A program made the translations under genes and the position numbers. The notes under the pieces are model-generated. The model was not told the origin of the DNA, searched no databases, and worked only from the letters and a program-made list of their open reading frames with translations. From Kushneria indalinina DSM 14324 (GTDB lineage: Bacteria; Pseudomonadota; Gammaproteobacteria; Pseudomonadales; Halomonadaceae): a stretch of 64,000 bases of DNA. Shown one piece after another: positions 47,991-58,403 of the stretch (its first letter is position 1; each line of letters begins with the position of its first letter). The stretch spans positions 186,001 to 250,000 of the forward strand of contig NZ_QRDJ01000008.1 of the NCBI RefSeq assembly GCF_003385845.1, in the 5' to 3' direction.

Positions 47991-49031
47991 ATGACAAGAT
48001 ATTCAAGTCAAGATTTTACACTCGCCGATCTCGCCCAGCGTCTGGGTGCGACCCTTCATGGCGATGGCACCGTGCGTGTCGACGGGCTGTCGACCCTGCA
48101 GGATGCCGGCACCACTGACATTGCCTTTCTGGCCAATCGCGCCTATCTGAAGGATCTGGCCAGTACCCGGGCTGCCGCCGTCATGCTGCATCCGGATCTG
48201 GTCTCCCAGTGCCCGGTGCCGGCGCTGGCCATCGACAATCCCTATCTGGGCTATGCGCATCTTTCCCGCTGCTTCGCCCCGATTCTGCCCAGCCAGAGCG
48301 GGGGTATCCATCCCACGGCCGTGATCGATGACAGCGCCCGACTGGGTGATGATGTCACCGTGGCCGCCCATGCGGTGATCGGCGCGGGTGTCACGCTGGG
48401 TGATCGGGTGACCATAGGCGCCAATAGCGTTGTGGGGGAGTACTGCACGGTCGGTGAAGGCACTCTGATCCACGCCGGCGTGGCGCTCTATCACGGCGTT
48501 ATCATAGGTGCCCGTGCCATCATTCATGGCGGTGCCGTCATTGGTGGCGACGGGTTCGGCTTTGCCCACGATGGTAGTCGCTGGCACAAGATTGAGCAGC
48601 TCGGCGGCGTCATCCTCGGTGATGACGTGGAAGTAGGCAGCTGCACCAGCATTGATCGCGGCGCGCTGGATGACACGGTCATCGGCAACGACGTCAAGAT
48701 CGACTCCCAGGTACAGATTGCTCATAACGTGCATATTGGCGATCACAGTGCGCTGGCCGGCTGTGTGGGTATTGCCGGCTCCACGCATGTGGGCCGTCAT
48801 TGTCAGCTCGGTGGCGGGGTTGGTCTTGCCGGTCACCTCACCCTGTGTGACGGGGTCAACGTGACCGGTATGAGTCTTGTCACCAACTCCATTGATGAGC
48901 CCGGCATCTATTCGTCCGGCACTGGCTCGATGCCCAATGCGCTGTGGCGCAAGAACGCCGTGCGCTTCAAGCAGCTTGATCAGCTGGCCAGAAGAATCAC
49001 TCGTCTCGAACGCCACAACGAGGGTGAATAA
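47991..49031 (+). CDS. lpxD: UDP-3-O-(3-hydroxyacyl)glucosamine N-acyltransferase
   Basis: Third lipid A enzyme, adding the N-linked 3-hydroxyacyl chain. The 346-residue protein has the uridine-binding N-terminal domain (LADLAQRLGATLHGDG, FLANRAYLKDL) and a left-handed beta-helix of hexapeptide repeats (about 100-310) with the catalytic His in IAHNVHIGDHSALAG. Located 22 bases after skp. The ribosome-binding site is weak. Confidence 0.97.
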   Translation: MTRYSSQDFTLADLAQRLGATLHGDGTVRVDGLSTLQDAGTTDIAFLANRAYLKDLASTRAAAVMLHPDLVSQCPVPALAIDNPYLGYAHLSRCFAPILPSQSGGIHPTAVIDDSARLGDDVTVAAHAVIGAGVTLGDRVTIGANSVVGEYCTVGEGTLIHAGVALYHGVIIGARAIIHGGAVIGGDGFGFAHDGSRWHKIEQLGGVILGDDVEVGSCTSIDRGALDDTVIGNDVKIDSQVQIAHNVHIGDHSALAGCVGIAGSTHVGRHCQLGGGVGLAGHLTLCDGVNVTGMSLVTNSIDEPGIYSSGTGSMPNALWRKNAVRFKQLDQLARRITRLERHNEGE

Positions 49032-49118
49032 GCGCCCTCGTTTGCCTGGCGCAAATGGTTTTCCATTGCCGCTGCGGTGGCAAACATCATAATGGTTGGC
49101 CATGCGGCCGCCAGTCAC

Positions 49119-49143
49119 ATGCCTGCCGGTTCGGCAGGCATTT
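49119..49143 (+). terminator. Hairpin in the lpxD-fabZ gap
   Basis: ATGCCTGCCG (49119-49128) pairs perfectly with CGGCAGGCAT (49132-49141) with a 3-base loop, followed by only three T residues. Being inside a polycistronic cluster, it may be an attenuator or processing site. Confidence 0.55.
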
Positions 49144-49167
49144 CGTTATGTCAGAGGTTGTGAGCCC

Positions 49168-49611
49168 ATGGTCATGGATATCAACGAGATCCAGGAATAT
49201 CTCCCCCATCGTTACCCGTTTTTGCTCGTGGATCGCGTTACCGCGCTGGAGCTGGGCGAATGCATTACGGCATGCAAGAACGTCAGCTACAACGAGCCCT
49301 TCTTTCAGGGGCATTTTCCGGGTCACCCGATCATGCCGGGGGTCCTGATTATCGAAGCGCTGGCCCAGGCCGCCGGTATTCTCGGTTTCAAGACGGTCGA
49401 CAAGCGACCGGCCGATGGCTACATCTATTACTATGTCGGCAGTGATAATGTTCGCCTCAAGCGTCCGGTTTTTCCGGGTGATCAGCTGACGCTGGAAGCG
49501 CGCATGCTCAAAGCGCGCCGCGGCATCTGGAAGTTTTCCTGCCGTGCGCACGTCGGTGGTGAAGTGGTCTGTGAAGCCGATATCATCTGTGCCGAGAGGA
49601 AAGTCTCTTGA
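49168..49611 (+). CDS. fabZ: 3-hydroxyacyl-ACP dehydratase FabZ
   Basis: Dehydrates 3-hydroxyacyl-ACP in fatty acid elongation and competes with LpxA for 3-hydroxyacyl-ACP. ATG 49168, with AGAGG ten bases upstream, gives 147 residues; ATG 49174 is an alternative. The hot-dog fold motif [20 protein letters not shown] carries the catalytic His and Glu. The stop overlaps the TTG start of lpxA. Confidence 0.97.
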   Translation: MVMDINEIQEYLPHRYPFLLVDRVTALELGECITACKNVSYNEPFFQGHFPGHPIMPGVLIIEALAQAAGILGFKTVDKRPADGYIYYYVGSDNVRLKRPVFPGDQLTLEARMLKARRGIWKFSCRAHVGGEVVCEADIICAERKVS

Positions 49612-50378
49612 TTCATCCATCTGCCATCATCGATCCTGCTGCGCGCCTGGCTGACGATATCGAGGTCGGCCCGTTCAGCGTGATCGGTGCCGATGTCGAG
49701 ATCGGCGCCGGGAGTGTCATCGGGCCGCACGTGGTGGTCAGAGGACCCACCACGATGGGATGCAACAACCGCGTCTATCAGTTCGCGACCATCGGTGAAA
49801 ACTGTCAGGACAAGAAGTATCAGGGGGAGCCTACCCGTCTCGAGATCGGTGACAACAATATCTTCCGGGAAGGCGTGACCGTTCACCGGGGCACCGTTCA
49901 GGACAAGGGGGTCACCCGTATCGGCAATGGCGGGCTGTTCATGGCCTACGCCCACGTGGCGCATGACTGCGTTCTGGGTGACAACGTGATTCTGGCCAAT
50001 CAGGCCACGCTCGGCGGTCATGTCCATATTGGGGACAATGTGATTTTGGGCGGGCTGTCCGCCGTTCACCAGTTCTGCCATGTGGGCACCTACGCCATGT
50101 GCGGCGGCGGCTCCATCATTACCAAGGATATCGCCGCCTTCGTCATGGTGACCGGCAATCCGGCAGCGACCCATGGACTCAATGCCGAGGGCATCAAGCG
50201 CCGCGGCTTTGAAAGCGAAGTGATCAGCGAGCTGCGCCGTGCCTACAAGCTGGTGTTTCGCAGTCAGAAAACGCTGGCTCAGGCCCTTGAAGAGCTCGAC
50301 CAGCAGGAAAACCGCAGCGACTGGCTCAATGTTTTCATCGACTCACTGCGAAGCTCATCGCGTGGCCTGACGCGCTGA
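49608..50378 (+). CDS. lpxA: UDP-N-acetylglucosamine O-acyltransferase
   Basis: First lipid A enzyme. The 256-residue protein matches LpxA along its length: [13 protein letters not shown], hexapeptide beta-helix, catalytic His in [17 protein letters not shown] and the helical C-terminus ending SRGLTR. The start codon is TTG at 49608, overlapping the fabZ stop (TTGA), so translation is probably coupled to fabZ. Confidence 0.96.
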   Translation: MIHPSAIIDPAARLADDIEVGPFSVIGADVEIGAGSVIGPHVVVRGPTTMGCNNRVYQFATIGENCQDKKYQGEPTRLEIGDNNIFREGVTVHRGTVQDKGVTRIGNGGLFMAYAHVAHDCVLGDNVILANQATLGGHVHIGDNVILGGLSAVHQFCHVGTYAMCGGGSIITKDIAAFVMVTGNPAATHGLNAEGIKRRGFESEVISELRRAYKLVFRSQKTLAQALEELDQQENRSDWLNVFIDSLRSSSRGLTR

Positions 50379-50409
50379 TGGCGCAGGCCGCTCGCCGGAG
50401 AGAATCACG

Positions 50410-51564
50410 ATGCGCGTTTTTCTGGTAGCCGGTGAGCTCTCGGGCGATATCCTGGGGGCGACACTGATGCGTGAGCTCAAGCGTCATCACGGCGATGTGA
50501 GCTTTCGCGGCATCGGCGGCCCCCGGATGATCGAAGAGGGGATGGATAGTCTTTATCCGCTGGAAACCCTGTCCATCATGGGGCTGGTCGAGGTGCTCAA
50601 GCACCTGCCAAGACTGGTGGGCGTGCGTCGACATTTAAGGCGTGAGGCGCAGGCATGGCCTGCCGATATCATGATTGGTATCGATGCGCCGGACTTCAAC
50701 CTGGGGCTGGAAGCGCAGCTCAGATCAAACGGCATGACCACGGCGCACTATGTGAGTCCGTCGGTCTGGGCCTGGCGTCAGGGGCGGGTCAAAAAGATTC
50801 GTCGTGCCGTCGACATGATGCTGACCTTCCTGCCCTTTGAGGCCGAATTTTACGAGCGCCATGATGTGCCCGTCCGGTTCGTGGGGCATCCGCTGGCCGA
50901 AGAGCTGCCGCTGGAAAATGACCGCCACCAGGCACGACAGGCCCTGGGGCTGAGCGATGACGCCCGCATGCTGGCGGTCCTGCCCGGCTCACGCAGCAGT
51001 GAAATCGGCTTCATGACGCCCGTATTTCTCAAGGCGGTACAACTGCTGCGCCAGCGTTTGCCGGCGCTTGAAGTGGTCATGCCCGCCGCCACTCCCGAGC
51101 GTCGCGAAGAGTTACTGGCCCACGGCGTGGCGGAGCAGGGCATTACGGTGGTAGATGGCCGGGCGTGGGAGGTCATGACGGCGTCTGATGCGGTGCTTTT
51201 GACCTCGGGCACTTCTGCACTGGAAGCCATGCTCTGTCATCGCCCCATGGTGGTGGCCTACCGCATGGCACCCGTGACCTGGCAGATTGCGCGACGCATG
51301 GTCAAGACCCGCTGGATCTCCCTGCCCAACCTGATCGCGCAGGAGAGTCTGGTCCCCGAGCTGATTCAGGATGACGCCACCGGTGAGGCCATTGCTGCAG
51401 CACTGACGCCCCTGCTCGAAAACGAACCTGAGGCCCGTGCGCTGACCGAACGATTTGTCGATATGCACCGAACGCTTCAGCGGGGTGCCAGCGCACGCGC
51501 CGCCCAGGCCATTGTTGAGTTGATGGCCCGGCCACATCAAGACAGCAGCGCTGGAGAACCATGA
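50410..51564 (+). CDS. lpxB: Lipid-A-disaccharide synthase
   Basis: GT-B/GT19 glycosyltransferase joining UDP-2,3-diacylglucosamine and lipid X. The 384-residue protein starts [20 protein letters not shown] and has [36 protein letters not shown] and LPGSRSSEI, all characteristic. GGAGAG precedes ATG 50410. Stop overlaps the rnhB ATG as ATGA. Confidence 0.97.
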   Translation: MRVFLVAGELSGDILGATLMRELKRHHGDVSFRGIGGPRMIEEGMDSLYPLETLSIMGLVEVLKHLPRLVGVRRHLRREAQAWPADIMIGIDAPDFNLGLEAQLRSNGMTTAHYVSPSVWAWRQGRVKKIRRAVDMMLTFLPFEAEFYERHDVPVRFVGHPLAEELPLENDRHQARQALGLSDDARMLAVLPGSRSSEIGFMTPVFLKAVQLLRQRLPALEVVMPAATPERREELLAHGVAEQGITVVDGRAWEVMTASDAVLLTSGTSALEAMLCHRPMVVAYRMAPVTWQIARRMVKTRWISLPNLIAQESLVPELIQDDATGEAIAAALTPLLENEPEARALTERFVDMHRTLQRGASARAAQAIVELMARPHQDSSAGEP

Positions 51565-52193
51565 ACTTTATTCCCGAAATCATGACCCCGAATGCCGAGC
51601 ATCCACCGCTGGTCGTCCCCTATCAGGGCTGGCGGCTGGCAGGGGTGGACGAGGTCGGGCGCGGTCCGCTGATCGGTACCGTGGTGGCCTGCGCCGTGAT
51701 GCTCGATCCCGAGCGTCCCATTGAAGGCCTGATGGACTCCAAGAAGATGACGCCTGCGCGTCGCGAACGTCTTGATCGCCAGATTCGCGAGCAGGCCCTG
51801 GCGGTGTCGCTGGGAGAAGCCACTTCCGGCGAAATCGACACGCTCAACATCCATCACGCCACGCATCTGGCCATGTGCCGCGCCATTGATGGCCTGTCGA
51901 TTACGCCGGAGTATCTGCTCGTCGACGGCAACCGCCTGCCCGGGCATCGTTTGCCGGGTCAGGCCGTGGTCAAGGGCGATGGTCGGGTTGCGGCCATTGC
52001 CGCGGCCTCGATCGTGGCCAAGGTGGCCCGCGATGCGCAGATGAAGGCGCTTGATGCTCGCCACCCCGAATACGGCTTTGCCGCCCACAAGGGCTACCCG
52101 ACCCGGGCGCACCTGGAGGCGCTGGCACGGCTGGGTCCGCTGCCCGAGCATCGACGCTCCTTTCGCCCCGTCAGGGCACTGCTGCAGGACTGA
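51561..52193 (+). CDS. rnhB: Ribonuclease HII
   Basis: Removes ribonucleotides from DNA and RNA of RNA-DNA hybrids. The 210-residue protein has the DEDD core: [12 protein letters not shown] (Asp-Glu), [22 protein letters not shown] (Asp) and [15 protein letters not shown] (Asp). A short N-terminal extension (about 25 residues) precedes the catalytic domain; the ATG at 51561 overlaps lpxB. Confidence 0.96.
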   Translation: MNFIPEIMTPNAEHPPLVVPYQGWRLAGVDEVGRGPLIGTVVACAVMLDPERPIEGLMDSKKMTPARRERLDRQIREQALAVSLGEATSGEIDTLNIHHATHLAMCRAIDGLSITPEYLLVDGNRLPGHRLPGQAVVKGDGRVAAIAAASIVAKVARDAQMKALDARHPEYGFAAHKGYPTRAHLEALARLGPLPEHRRSFRPVRALLQD

Positions 52194-52336
52194 GTCCTGT
52201 AGCAAGTATCTGCCTCTTCCTGCCGGACCACTGGTCCGGCACCGGTTCTCATCGGTATCATGGCGTTGCCAGTCCGGTGTTCCCTGAAGTCATTCGTTGA
52301 CTGATGTTATTAGTTGACTAGAGCGAGCCTGCACCC

Positions 52337-55300
52337 ATGACCACGCCCTTTGTACATTTGCGACTGCACAGTGAATATTCGCTGACCGATGGGCTGATTC
52401 GGCTCAAGGCGCTGACGCAAAAGGCGGCTGAGATCGGCCAGCCTGCCCTGGCCGTCACCGATGAAACCAATCTGTTCGGGCTGGTCAAGATTTACAAACA
52501 GGCGCAGGGCGCCGGGCTCAAGCCGATCGTGGGCAGCGATGTCTGGCTTTATAACGCCCAGGACCCGGCTCACCCCTATCGCCTGACCCTGCTGGCGATG
52601 AATCAGACCGGCTATCTCAACCTGACCGAGCTGATTTCACGGGCCTGGCAGCATGGTCAACAGCAGGGGCGTGCCTATCTGCACAAGGAGTGGATTCTTG
52701 AGCAGAGCGAAGGGCTGATTGCCCTTTCCGGCGCCCGGGAAGGCGAGATCGGTCGCTATCTGCTGCACGGCCATGCCGAAACCGCACGTGAGCTGCTCAC
52801 CGAGTGGCAGCGGTTTTTCCCCGACCGGTTCTATCTGGAGCTTCAGCGCACCTCGCGTGAAAACGACGAGGAGTGTCTGCATCTCTGCGTGCAGCTCGCC
52901 ATGGAGACCGGCACGCCGGTCGTGGCGACCAATGATGTCCGCTTTTTGTCACGTGAAGACTACTGGGCGCACGAGACCAGGGTCTCGATTGCCGAGGGCA
53001 AGGCACTGGATGATCCGCGTCGTGAGACGCGCTACACCGAGGAGCAGTATTTCAAGACGCCGGAGGAGATGGCCGAGCTTTTCTCCGATATCCCCGAGGC
53101 GCTGGAGAACAGCGTGCATATCGCCGCGCGCTGCAGCGTCGAGATGCGTCTTGGCGAAATCTTTCTGCCGGAATATCCGGTGCCGGAAGGCCAGACCATG
53201 GAAGAGTTCTTCTGCGAGCTTTCTCATGATGGCCTGACCCGGCGTCTGGATCTGCTTTTTGGCGGTGAACGCCCCATCTATCCGGGCCGCTCGCGCGAAG
53301 AGCACGAACCGGCATATCGCGAGCGGCTGGATTTCGAGCTTAACATCATCAATCAGATGGGCTTTCCCGGCTACTTCCTGATCGTGATGGACTTCATCCG
53401 CTGGGCCAAGCAAAACGATGTGCCCGTGGGGCCGGGGCGTGGCTCGGGCGCCGGCTCACTGGTGGCCTACGCGCTCGAGATCACCGATCTCGACCCACTG
53501 GAATACGACCTGCTGTTCGAGCGTTTCCTGAACCCGGAACGTGTCTCGATGCCCGACTTTGACGTCGATTTCTGCATGGAAAAGCGCGATCGAGTCATCG
53601 ACTACGTGGCCGACCGCTACGGGCGCAACGCCGTGTCGCAGATCGTTACCTTCGGCACCATGGCGGCCAAGGCCGTGGTGCGCGACGTGGCGCGTGCCCA
53701 GGGCAAGCCCTACTCGCTGGGGGACAAGCTCTCCAAGCTCATTCCCTTCGAAGTGGGCATGACGCTGGCCAAGGCGCACGAGCAGGAAAGCGCGCTGCGT
53801 GAATTTCTGGAGGTCGACGAGGATGCCCAGGAAATCTGGGACATGGCGCGTCGGCTGGAAGGTATTACCCGCGGTACCGGCAAGCACGCCGGGGGCGTGG
53901 TGATCGCTCCCACCAGCCTGACCGACTTCTCGCCGCTGCTGTGCGATGAGGATGGCAGCGGGCTGATGGTGCAGTACGACAAGAACGACATTGAGGAGGC
54001 CGGTCTGGTCAAGTTCGACTTCCTGGGGCTTCGTACGCTGACCATCATCGACTGGGCGCTCGAGATGGTCGATACGGTGCGGGCGCGGGAAGGGCAGGGG
54101 GCGCTGGATATCGCCACCATTCCGCTTGATGACAAGCCGACCTTTGACATGCTCAAAAAGGCCGAGACCACGGCGGTGTTCCAGCTGGAATCACGCGGCA
54201 TGAAGGAGCTGATCAAGCGCCTTCAGCCCGATTCGCTGGAAGACATGATCGCCCTGGTGGCCCTGTTCCGCCCGGGGCCGCTGCAGTCCGGCATGGTGGA
54301 TGACTTCATCAACCGCAAACACGGCCGCGCCGAGCTTGCCTATCCGCATCCCGACTATCAGCACGAGCTGCTCAAGAGCGTTCTGGAACCCACCTACGGC
54401 ATCATCCTCTATCAGGAACAGGTAATGCAGATTGCCCAGGTGCTGGCGGGCTACAGCCTGGGCCAGGCCGACATGCTGCGTCGTGCCATGGGCAAGAAAA
54501 AGCCCGAGGAGATGGCCAAGCAGCGCGCCGGTTTCATGGAAGGGTGCGCCAACAACGGCATTGATGCCGATCTGGCCGGCAACCTTTTCGATCTGGTCGA
54601 GAAATTCGCCGGCTACGGCTTCAACAAGTCGCACTCGGCGGCCTACGGCCTGGTCTCCTATCAGACCGCCTGGCTCAAGGCCCACTACCCGGGCCCCTTC
54701 ATGGCCGCGGTGCTCTCGACTGAAATGGACAACCTGGACAAGGTGGTGCCGTTGATCGAGGAGTGCCGGCGCATGGGGCTCACCGTCACGCCACCGGACG
54801 TCAACATCGGCAGCTACCGTTTCAGCGTCAACGAGCAGGGCCAGGTCGTCTACGGCCTCGGGGCGATTCGCGGCGTGGGTGAAGGCCCGATCGGTGCCAT
54901 CGTTGAGGCGCGCGATGCTGGCGGTCCCTTCCAGGATCTCTTTGATTTCTGCCGTCGCATTGATGGCAAGCGCATGAACAAGCGCACGCTGGAGGCGCTG
55001 ATTCGCTCCGGGGCGCTGGACCATCTGGGCCCGTCACGGGCGGTGCTGTTCTCGGCGCTGGAAGACGCCCTGCGCGCGGCGTCGCAGAGCCAGAACAACG
55101 CCAGCATCGGCATGGTGGACATGTTCGGTGAGGCGTTTGTCGGTGAAGACGAGGGCGGGAGCGATGTCTACAGCGACCATCGCGGCGCGCGCAACTGGAG
55201 CGATCGCGATCGTCTGGCCGGTGAGAAGGATACGCTGGGGCTTTATCTGACCGGCCACCCGATCGATGAGTATGAAGCCGAGCTCAAGCGTTTTGTCTCG

Positions 55301-55846
55301 ACCCGCATCGTCGACCTCAGGCCCGCGCGCGAGCCTCAGCGGGTGGCCGGCCTGATCGTTGCCATGCGGACCATGAAGTCAAAGCGCGGCGACACCATCG
55401 CCTTTGTTACGCTCGACGATCGCACCAGCCGGATCGAGGCGTCCCTGTTTGGCGAGCTCTACGATCAGGTGCGCCAGCATCTGGCGGCCGACCGGGTCGT
55501 GATTCTGGAAGGTGAGGTCAGCCTGGATGACTACTCCGGCGGGCTGCGCCTGCGGGCGAAGGAGGTCACGCCCATGGTCGAGGCCCGTGCCCGCTTTGGC
55601 GAGGCGCTCGAGATCAGCATCGATGCCGAGCGCATTAACGGCCGCTTCAGCCGCACGCTCATGGATCGACTGACGCCGCATCTGGATCAGGAGGGGCTGC
55701 CCATCCGGCTTCAATATCGCAACAGCCAGGCCGGCGGCTGTCTCGAGTTCGATCCGCAGTGGCGGGTATCGCCCTGTGACGAGCTGATCAGCGGCCTGCA
55801 GGAAGGCGTTGAAGGCCATCCCGAGGTCAGGCTCTGCTATCGCTGA
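52337..55846 (+). CDS. dnaE: DNA polymerase III alpha subunit
   Basis: Replicative C-family polymerase. The 1169-residue protein has the N-terminal PHP domain (FVHLRLHSEYSLTDGLIRLK), the catalytic Asp pair in PDFDVDFCMEKRD, GRGSGAGSLVAYAL, the GYGFNKSHSAAYGLVSYQTA thumb/fingers region, a helix-hairpin-helix segment and a C-terminal OB fold (about 975-1070). Length is close to E. coli (1160). The 143-base gap after rnhB probably holds a promoter, though no clear hexamers are called. Confidence 0.98.
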   Translation: MTTPFVHLRLHSEYSLTDGLIRLKALTQKAAEIGQPALAVTDETNLFGLVKIYKQAQGAGLKPIVGSDVWLYNAQDPAHPYRLTLLAMNQTGYLNLTELISRAWQHGQQQGRAYLHKEWILEQSEGLIALSGAREGEIGRYLLHGHAETARELLTEWQRFFPDRFYLELQRTSRENDEECLHLCVQLAMETGTPVVATNDVRFLSREDYWAHETRVSIAEGKALDDPRRETRYTEEQYFKTPEEMAELFSDIPEALENSVHIAARCSVEMRLGEIFLPEYPVPEGQTMEEFFCELSHDGLTRRLDLLFGGERPIYPGRSREEHEPAYRERLDFELNIINQMGFPGYFLIVMDFIRWAKQNDVPVGPGRGSGAGSLVAYALEITDLDPLEYDLLFERFLNPERVSMPDFDVDFCMEKRDRVIDYVADRYGRNAVSQIVTFGTMAAKAVVRDVARAQGKPYSLGDKLSKLIPFEVGMTLAKAHEQESALREFLEVDEDAQEIWDMARRLEGITRGTGKHAGGVVIAPTSLTDFSPLLCDEDGSGLMVQYDKNDIEEAGLVKFDFLGLRTLTIIDWALEMVDTVRAREGQGALDIATIPLDDKPTFDMLKKAETTAVFQLESRGMKELIKRLQPDSLEDMIALVALFRPGPLQSGMVDDFINRKHGRAELAYPHPDYQHELLKSVLEPTYGIILYQEQVMQIAQVLAGYSLGQADMLRRAMGKKKPEEMAKQRAGFMEGCANNGIDADLAGNLFDLVEKFAGYGFNKSHSAAYGLVSYQTAWLKAHYPGPFMAAVLSTEMDNLDKVVPLIEECRRMGLTVTPPDVNIGSYRFSVNEQGQVVYGLGAIRGVGEGPIGAIVEARDAGGPFQDLFDFCRRIDGKRMNKRTLEALIRSGALDHLGPSRAVLFSALEDALRAASQSQNNASIGMVDMFGEAFVGEDEGGSDVYSDHRGARNWSDRDRLAGEKDTLGLYLTGHPIDEYEAELKRFVSTRIVDLRPAREPQRVAGLIVAMRTMKSKRGDTIAFVTLDDRTSRIEASLFGELYDQVRQHLAADRVVILEGEVSLDDYSGGLRLRAKEVTPMVEARARFGEALEISIDAERINGRFSRTLMDRLTPHLDQEGLPIRLQYRNSQAGGCLEFDPQWRVSPCDELISGLQEGVEGHPEVRLCYR

Positions 55847-55890
55847 CGCCGATGACCCGGCATCACTGAACAAAGGATGTCGTCTCATGG

Positions 55891-55918
55891 TTGCACCCAA
55901 CGCCCACAATGGGATAAT
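55891..55918 (+). promoter_or_regulatory. Candidate accA promoter
   Basis: TTGCAC (55891-55896), a 16-base spacer and GATAAT (55913-55918) in the dnaE-accA gap, about 118 bases before the chosen accA start. Confidence 0.55.
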
Positions 55919-56035
55919 GGCCCACCGATTCACCGACGCCGTGCGCTGCCTTCCTGTGCTGCGACGGTCCAGACCGATACTGTCGTGCACGCCCTGCGCT
56001 GCTCGCGTTGATGAAAGAGCTCTGTGACGTACCCT

Positions 56036-56989
56036 ATGAATCCGAACTATCTCGACTTTGAACAGCCGATTGCCGAACTGCAGGCCAAGATCGAAGAACT
56101 GCGGCTGGTGGGCAACGACAGCAAGATCAACATCAGTGACGAGATTGCCAAGCTCGAGGACAAGAGCCGCAAGCTGACCGAGCAGATCTTTCGTGATCTG
56201 ACTTCTTGGCAGGTTTCTCAGCTGTCCCGTCACCCCCAGCGCCCCTATACGCTGGACTATCTTGCCGAAATCTTTACCGAATTTGACGAGCTGCACGGCG
56301 ATCGCAACTTTGCCGATGATGCTGCCCTGGTCGGCGGTGTGGCGCGTCTTGATGATCGCCCGGTTATGGTCATCGGCCATCAGAAGGGCCGTACGGTCAA
56401 GGACAAGGTGCGCCGCAACTTCGGTATGCCGCGTCCGGAAGGCTATCGCAAGGCCTGCCGTCTGATGGAGATGGCCGAGCGGTTTCACATGCCCATTCTG
56501 ACGTTTATCGACACGCCCGGCGCCTATCCGGGCATCGATGCCGAGGAGCGCGGTCAGAGTGAAGCCATCGCCCGCAATCTTGCGGTCATGTCGCGCCTGA
56601 AAACGCCCATCATCTCGACCGTCATCGGTGAGGGAGGCTCCGGCGGGGCACTGGCGATCGGCGTATGCGACTCGCTCGCCATGCTGCAGTTTTCCACCTA
56701 TTCGGTCATCTCGCCGGAAGGGTGTGCCTCGATTCTGTGGAAGAGCGCCGACCGCGCCTCGGACGCCGCCCAGGCGATGGGCATCACGGCCACCCGGCTC
56801 AAGGAGCTCGGGTTTGTCGACACGTTGATCGAGGAACCGCTTGGCGGTGCACATCGTCACATGTCCGAAATGGGCCGCCGCCTCAAGGGCTCCCTGTTGC
56901 ATCAGCTGGATGTGCTGCAGGCCATGGACACCCAGTCACTGCTGGAGCGTCGCTACGAGCGGTTGATGAGCTATGGTGCGCTCGACTGA
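56036..56989 (+). CDS. accA: Acetyl-CoA carboxylase carboxyltransferase subunit alpha
   Basis: Transfers CO2 from carboxybiotin to acetyl-CoA with AccD, the first committed step of fatty acid synthesis. ATG 56036 ([20 protein letters not shown]) gives 317 residues and matches E. coli AccA in alignment length. A GTG at 56024 with AAAGAG upstream would add four residues and has the better ribosome-binding site, so the exact start is uncertain. Conserved [33 protein letters not shown] and [12 protein letters not shown] are present. Confidence 0.96.
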   Translation: MNPNYLDFEQPIAELQAKIEELRLVGNDSKINISDEIAKLEDKSRKLTEQIFRDLTSWQVSQLSRHPQRPYTLDYLAEIFTEFDELHGDRNFADDAALVGGVARLDDRPVMVIGHQKGRTVKDKVRRNFGMPRPEGYRKACRLMEMAERFHMPILTFIDTPGAYPGIDAEERGQSEAIARNLAVMSRLKTPIISTVIGEGGSGGALAIGVCDSLAMLQFSTYSVISPEGCASILWKSADRASDAAQAMGITATRLKELGFVDTLIEEPLGGAHRHMSEMGRRLKGSLLHQLDVLQAMDTQSLLERRYERLMSYGALD

Positions 56990-57015
56990 TCGCGACTGCG
57001 ATCAGGGAGGCATGC

Positions 57016-57045
57016 AAAACGGGAAGGCTCTGCCTTCCCGTTTTT
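57016..57045 (+). terminator. Intrinsic terminator after accA
   Basis: AAAACGGGAAGGC (57016-57028) and GCCTTCCCGTTTT (57032-57044) with a 3-base loop and five T residues (57041-57045). This closes the long rpsB-to-accA cluster. Confidence 0.93.
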
Positions 57046-57080
57046 GATGGTCACCACCTCCGAGCAGGGAGCGTCCGGTC

Positions 57081-58403
57081 ATGACATCGTCACTTGAAGC
57101 GCGCATCGAAAACGCCATGGCAGCGCTGCACGAGCGCTCGCCCGCCGCGACGCTCTGGGTGGCGCTGTCGGGCGGGCGTGACAGCACCTGTCTTTTGCTG
57201 CTGGCTGCCCGCGCGGTTCGACACTATCCCGATATCACCCTGCGGGCCGTCCATGTCCACCACGGGCTGCAACCGGCGGCCGATACCTTTGTTGAGACGG
57301 CCCGGCGCGCCTGCCGCCAGCTGGGTATCGCGCTGCATATCGAGCGGGTGACGCTTGAAACGCGTGGTGGTCTTGAAGCCGATGCCCGACGCGCCCGCTA
57401 CGCCGTGTTCGAAGCTTTACTATCGCCCGGCGATACCCTGTGGATGGCGCATCATCAGAAGGATCAGGCCGAAACGCTGTTGTATCGCCTGATGCGGGGC
57501 AGCGGCGTGCGCGGGCTTGCCGGGATCCCATCCCGTCGAGCGCTGGGCGAGGGCTGGCTCGAGCGGCCACTGCTGGAGGCCGCGCGAGAGGAGATCGATG
57601 CCTGTCTGGTCGAGACAGCTATCCCATGGTGTGACGATCCCACCAATCGCGATGATCTTCAGGATCGCAACTACCTGAGACACCACGTCATGACGCCCCT
57701 GGCCGGGCGCTGGCCGGCCGCCGCCGAGCAGATGGCACGCAGCGCGGCCCATCTGCGCGAGGCGGATGAACTTCTGCAAGAATTGGCGGAGATGGATCTG
57801 GCAGGTTTGGGCGGGGCGGTCGATCGGTTGCCGCGTGCCGCGCTGTGCGAGCTGAGTCGGGCCCGGCAGCGGCTGGTCATCGATACCGCCCTGCAGCGGC
57901 TGGGGCTGGCATCGCCGCCGCGCGGGCGGATGGAAACCCTGCTGGATCAGCTGGCCCGTGCCGGAATGGATCGTCAGGTGCAGGTGGCGTGGCCCGGCGG
58001 CCAGGCCAGACTCTGGCGGGAAACGCTTTTTTTGCTGGCCGAAGATGAAGTGACCACACCAGAGCCTGCATGGTTGCTCGAGTGGGATGGCATAACGCCG
58101 ATCGAGACGCCGCTGGGCACTATCCGGGATCAACTGCAGCCGCTGGCAGGCGGGCATCCCACGCTGATAATAACGTCCCGCGCCGGGGGAGAGAAGCTGC
58201 GGCTGAACGGGCAGAGGCGCCCGCTCAAAAAGCTGTTACAGGAGCACGCCGTCCCGCCGTGGCAGCGCCACCGGATCATGCTCGTATGGCACGGCGAGAT
58301 GCCGGTGGGCGTGCTGGGGCCGCTCATGCTGGCGGCCGATGACTGGGCGCTGGGGAAAAGCGTCGATCCTGATGACTCAGGGCGTGTTGATCGCAAGCAT
58401 TAG
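57081..58403 (+). CDS. tilS: tRNA(Ile)-lysidine synthetase
   Basis: Converts the wobble C34 of the AUA-decoding tRNA-Ile to lysidine using ATP and lysine. The 440-residue protein has the PP-loop VALSGGRDSTCLLLL (SGGxDS type, at about 29-36), the catalytic HHQKDQAETLLYRL and GIPSRR segments, then a TilS substrate-binding domain and a C-terminal domain with RPLKKLLQEHAVPPWQR. Its last 27 bases overlap the convergent ppx end. Confidence 0.95.
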   Translation: MTSSLEARIENAMAALHERSPAATLWVALSGGRDSTCLLLLAARAVRHYPDITLRAVHVHHGLQPAADTFVETARRACRQLGIALHIERVTLETRGGLEADARRARYAVFEALLSPGDTLWMAHHQKDQAETLLYRLMRGSGVRGLAGIPSRRALGEGWLERPLLEAAREEIDACLVETAIPWCDDPTNRDDLQDRNYLRHHVMTPLAGRWPAAAEQMARSAAHLREADELLQELAEMDLAGLGGAVDRLPRAALCELSRARQRLVIDTALQRLGLASPPRGRMETLLDQLARAGMDRQVQVAWPGGQARLWRETLFLLAEDEVTTPEPAWLLEWDGITPIETPLGTIRDQLQPLAGGHPTLIITSRAGGEKLRLNGQRRPLKKLLQEHAVPPWQRHRIMLVWHGEMPVGVLGPLMLAADDWALGKSVDPDDSGRVDRKH

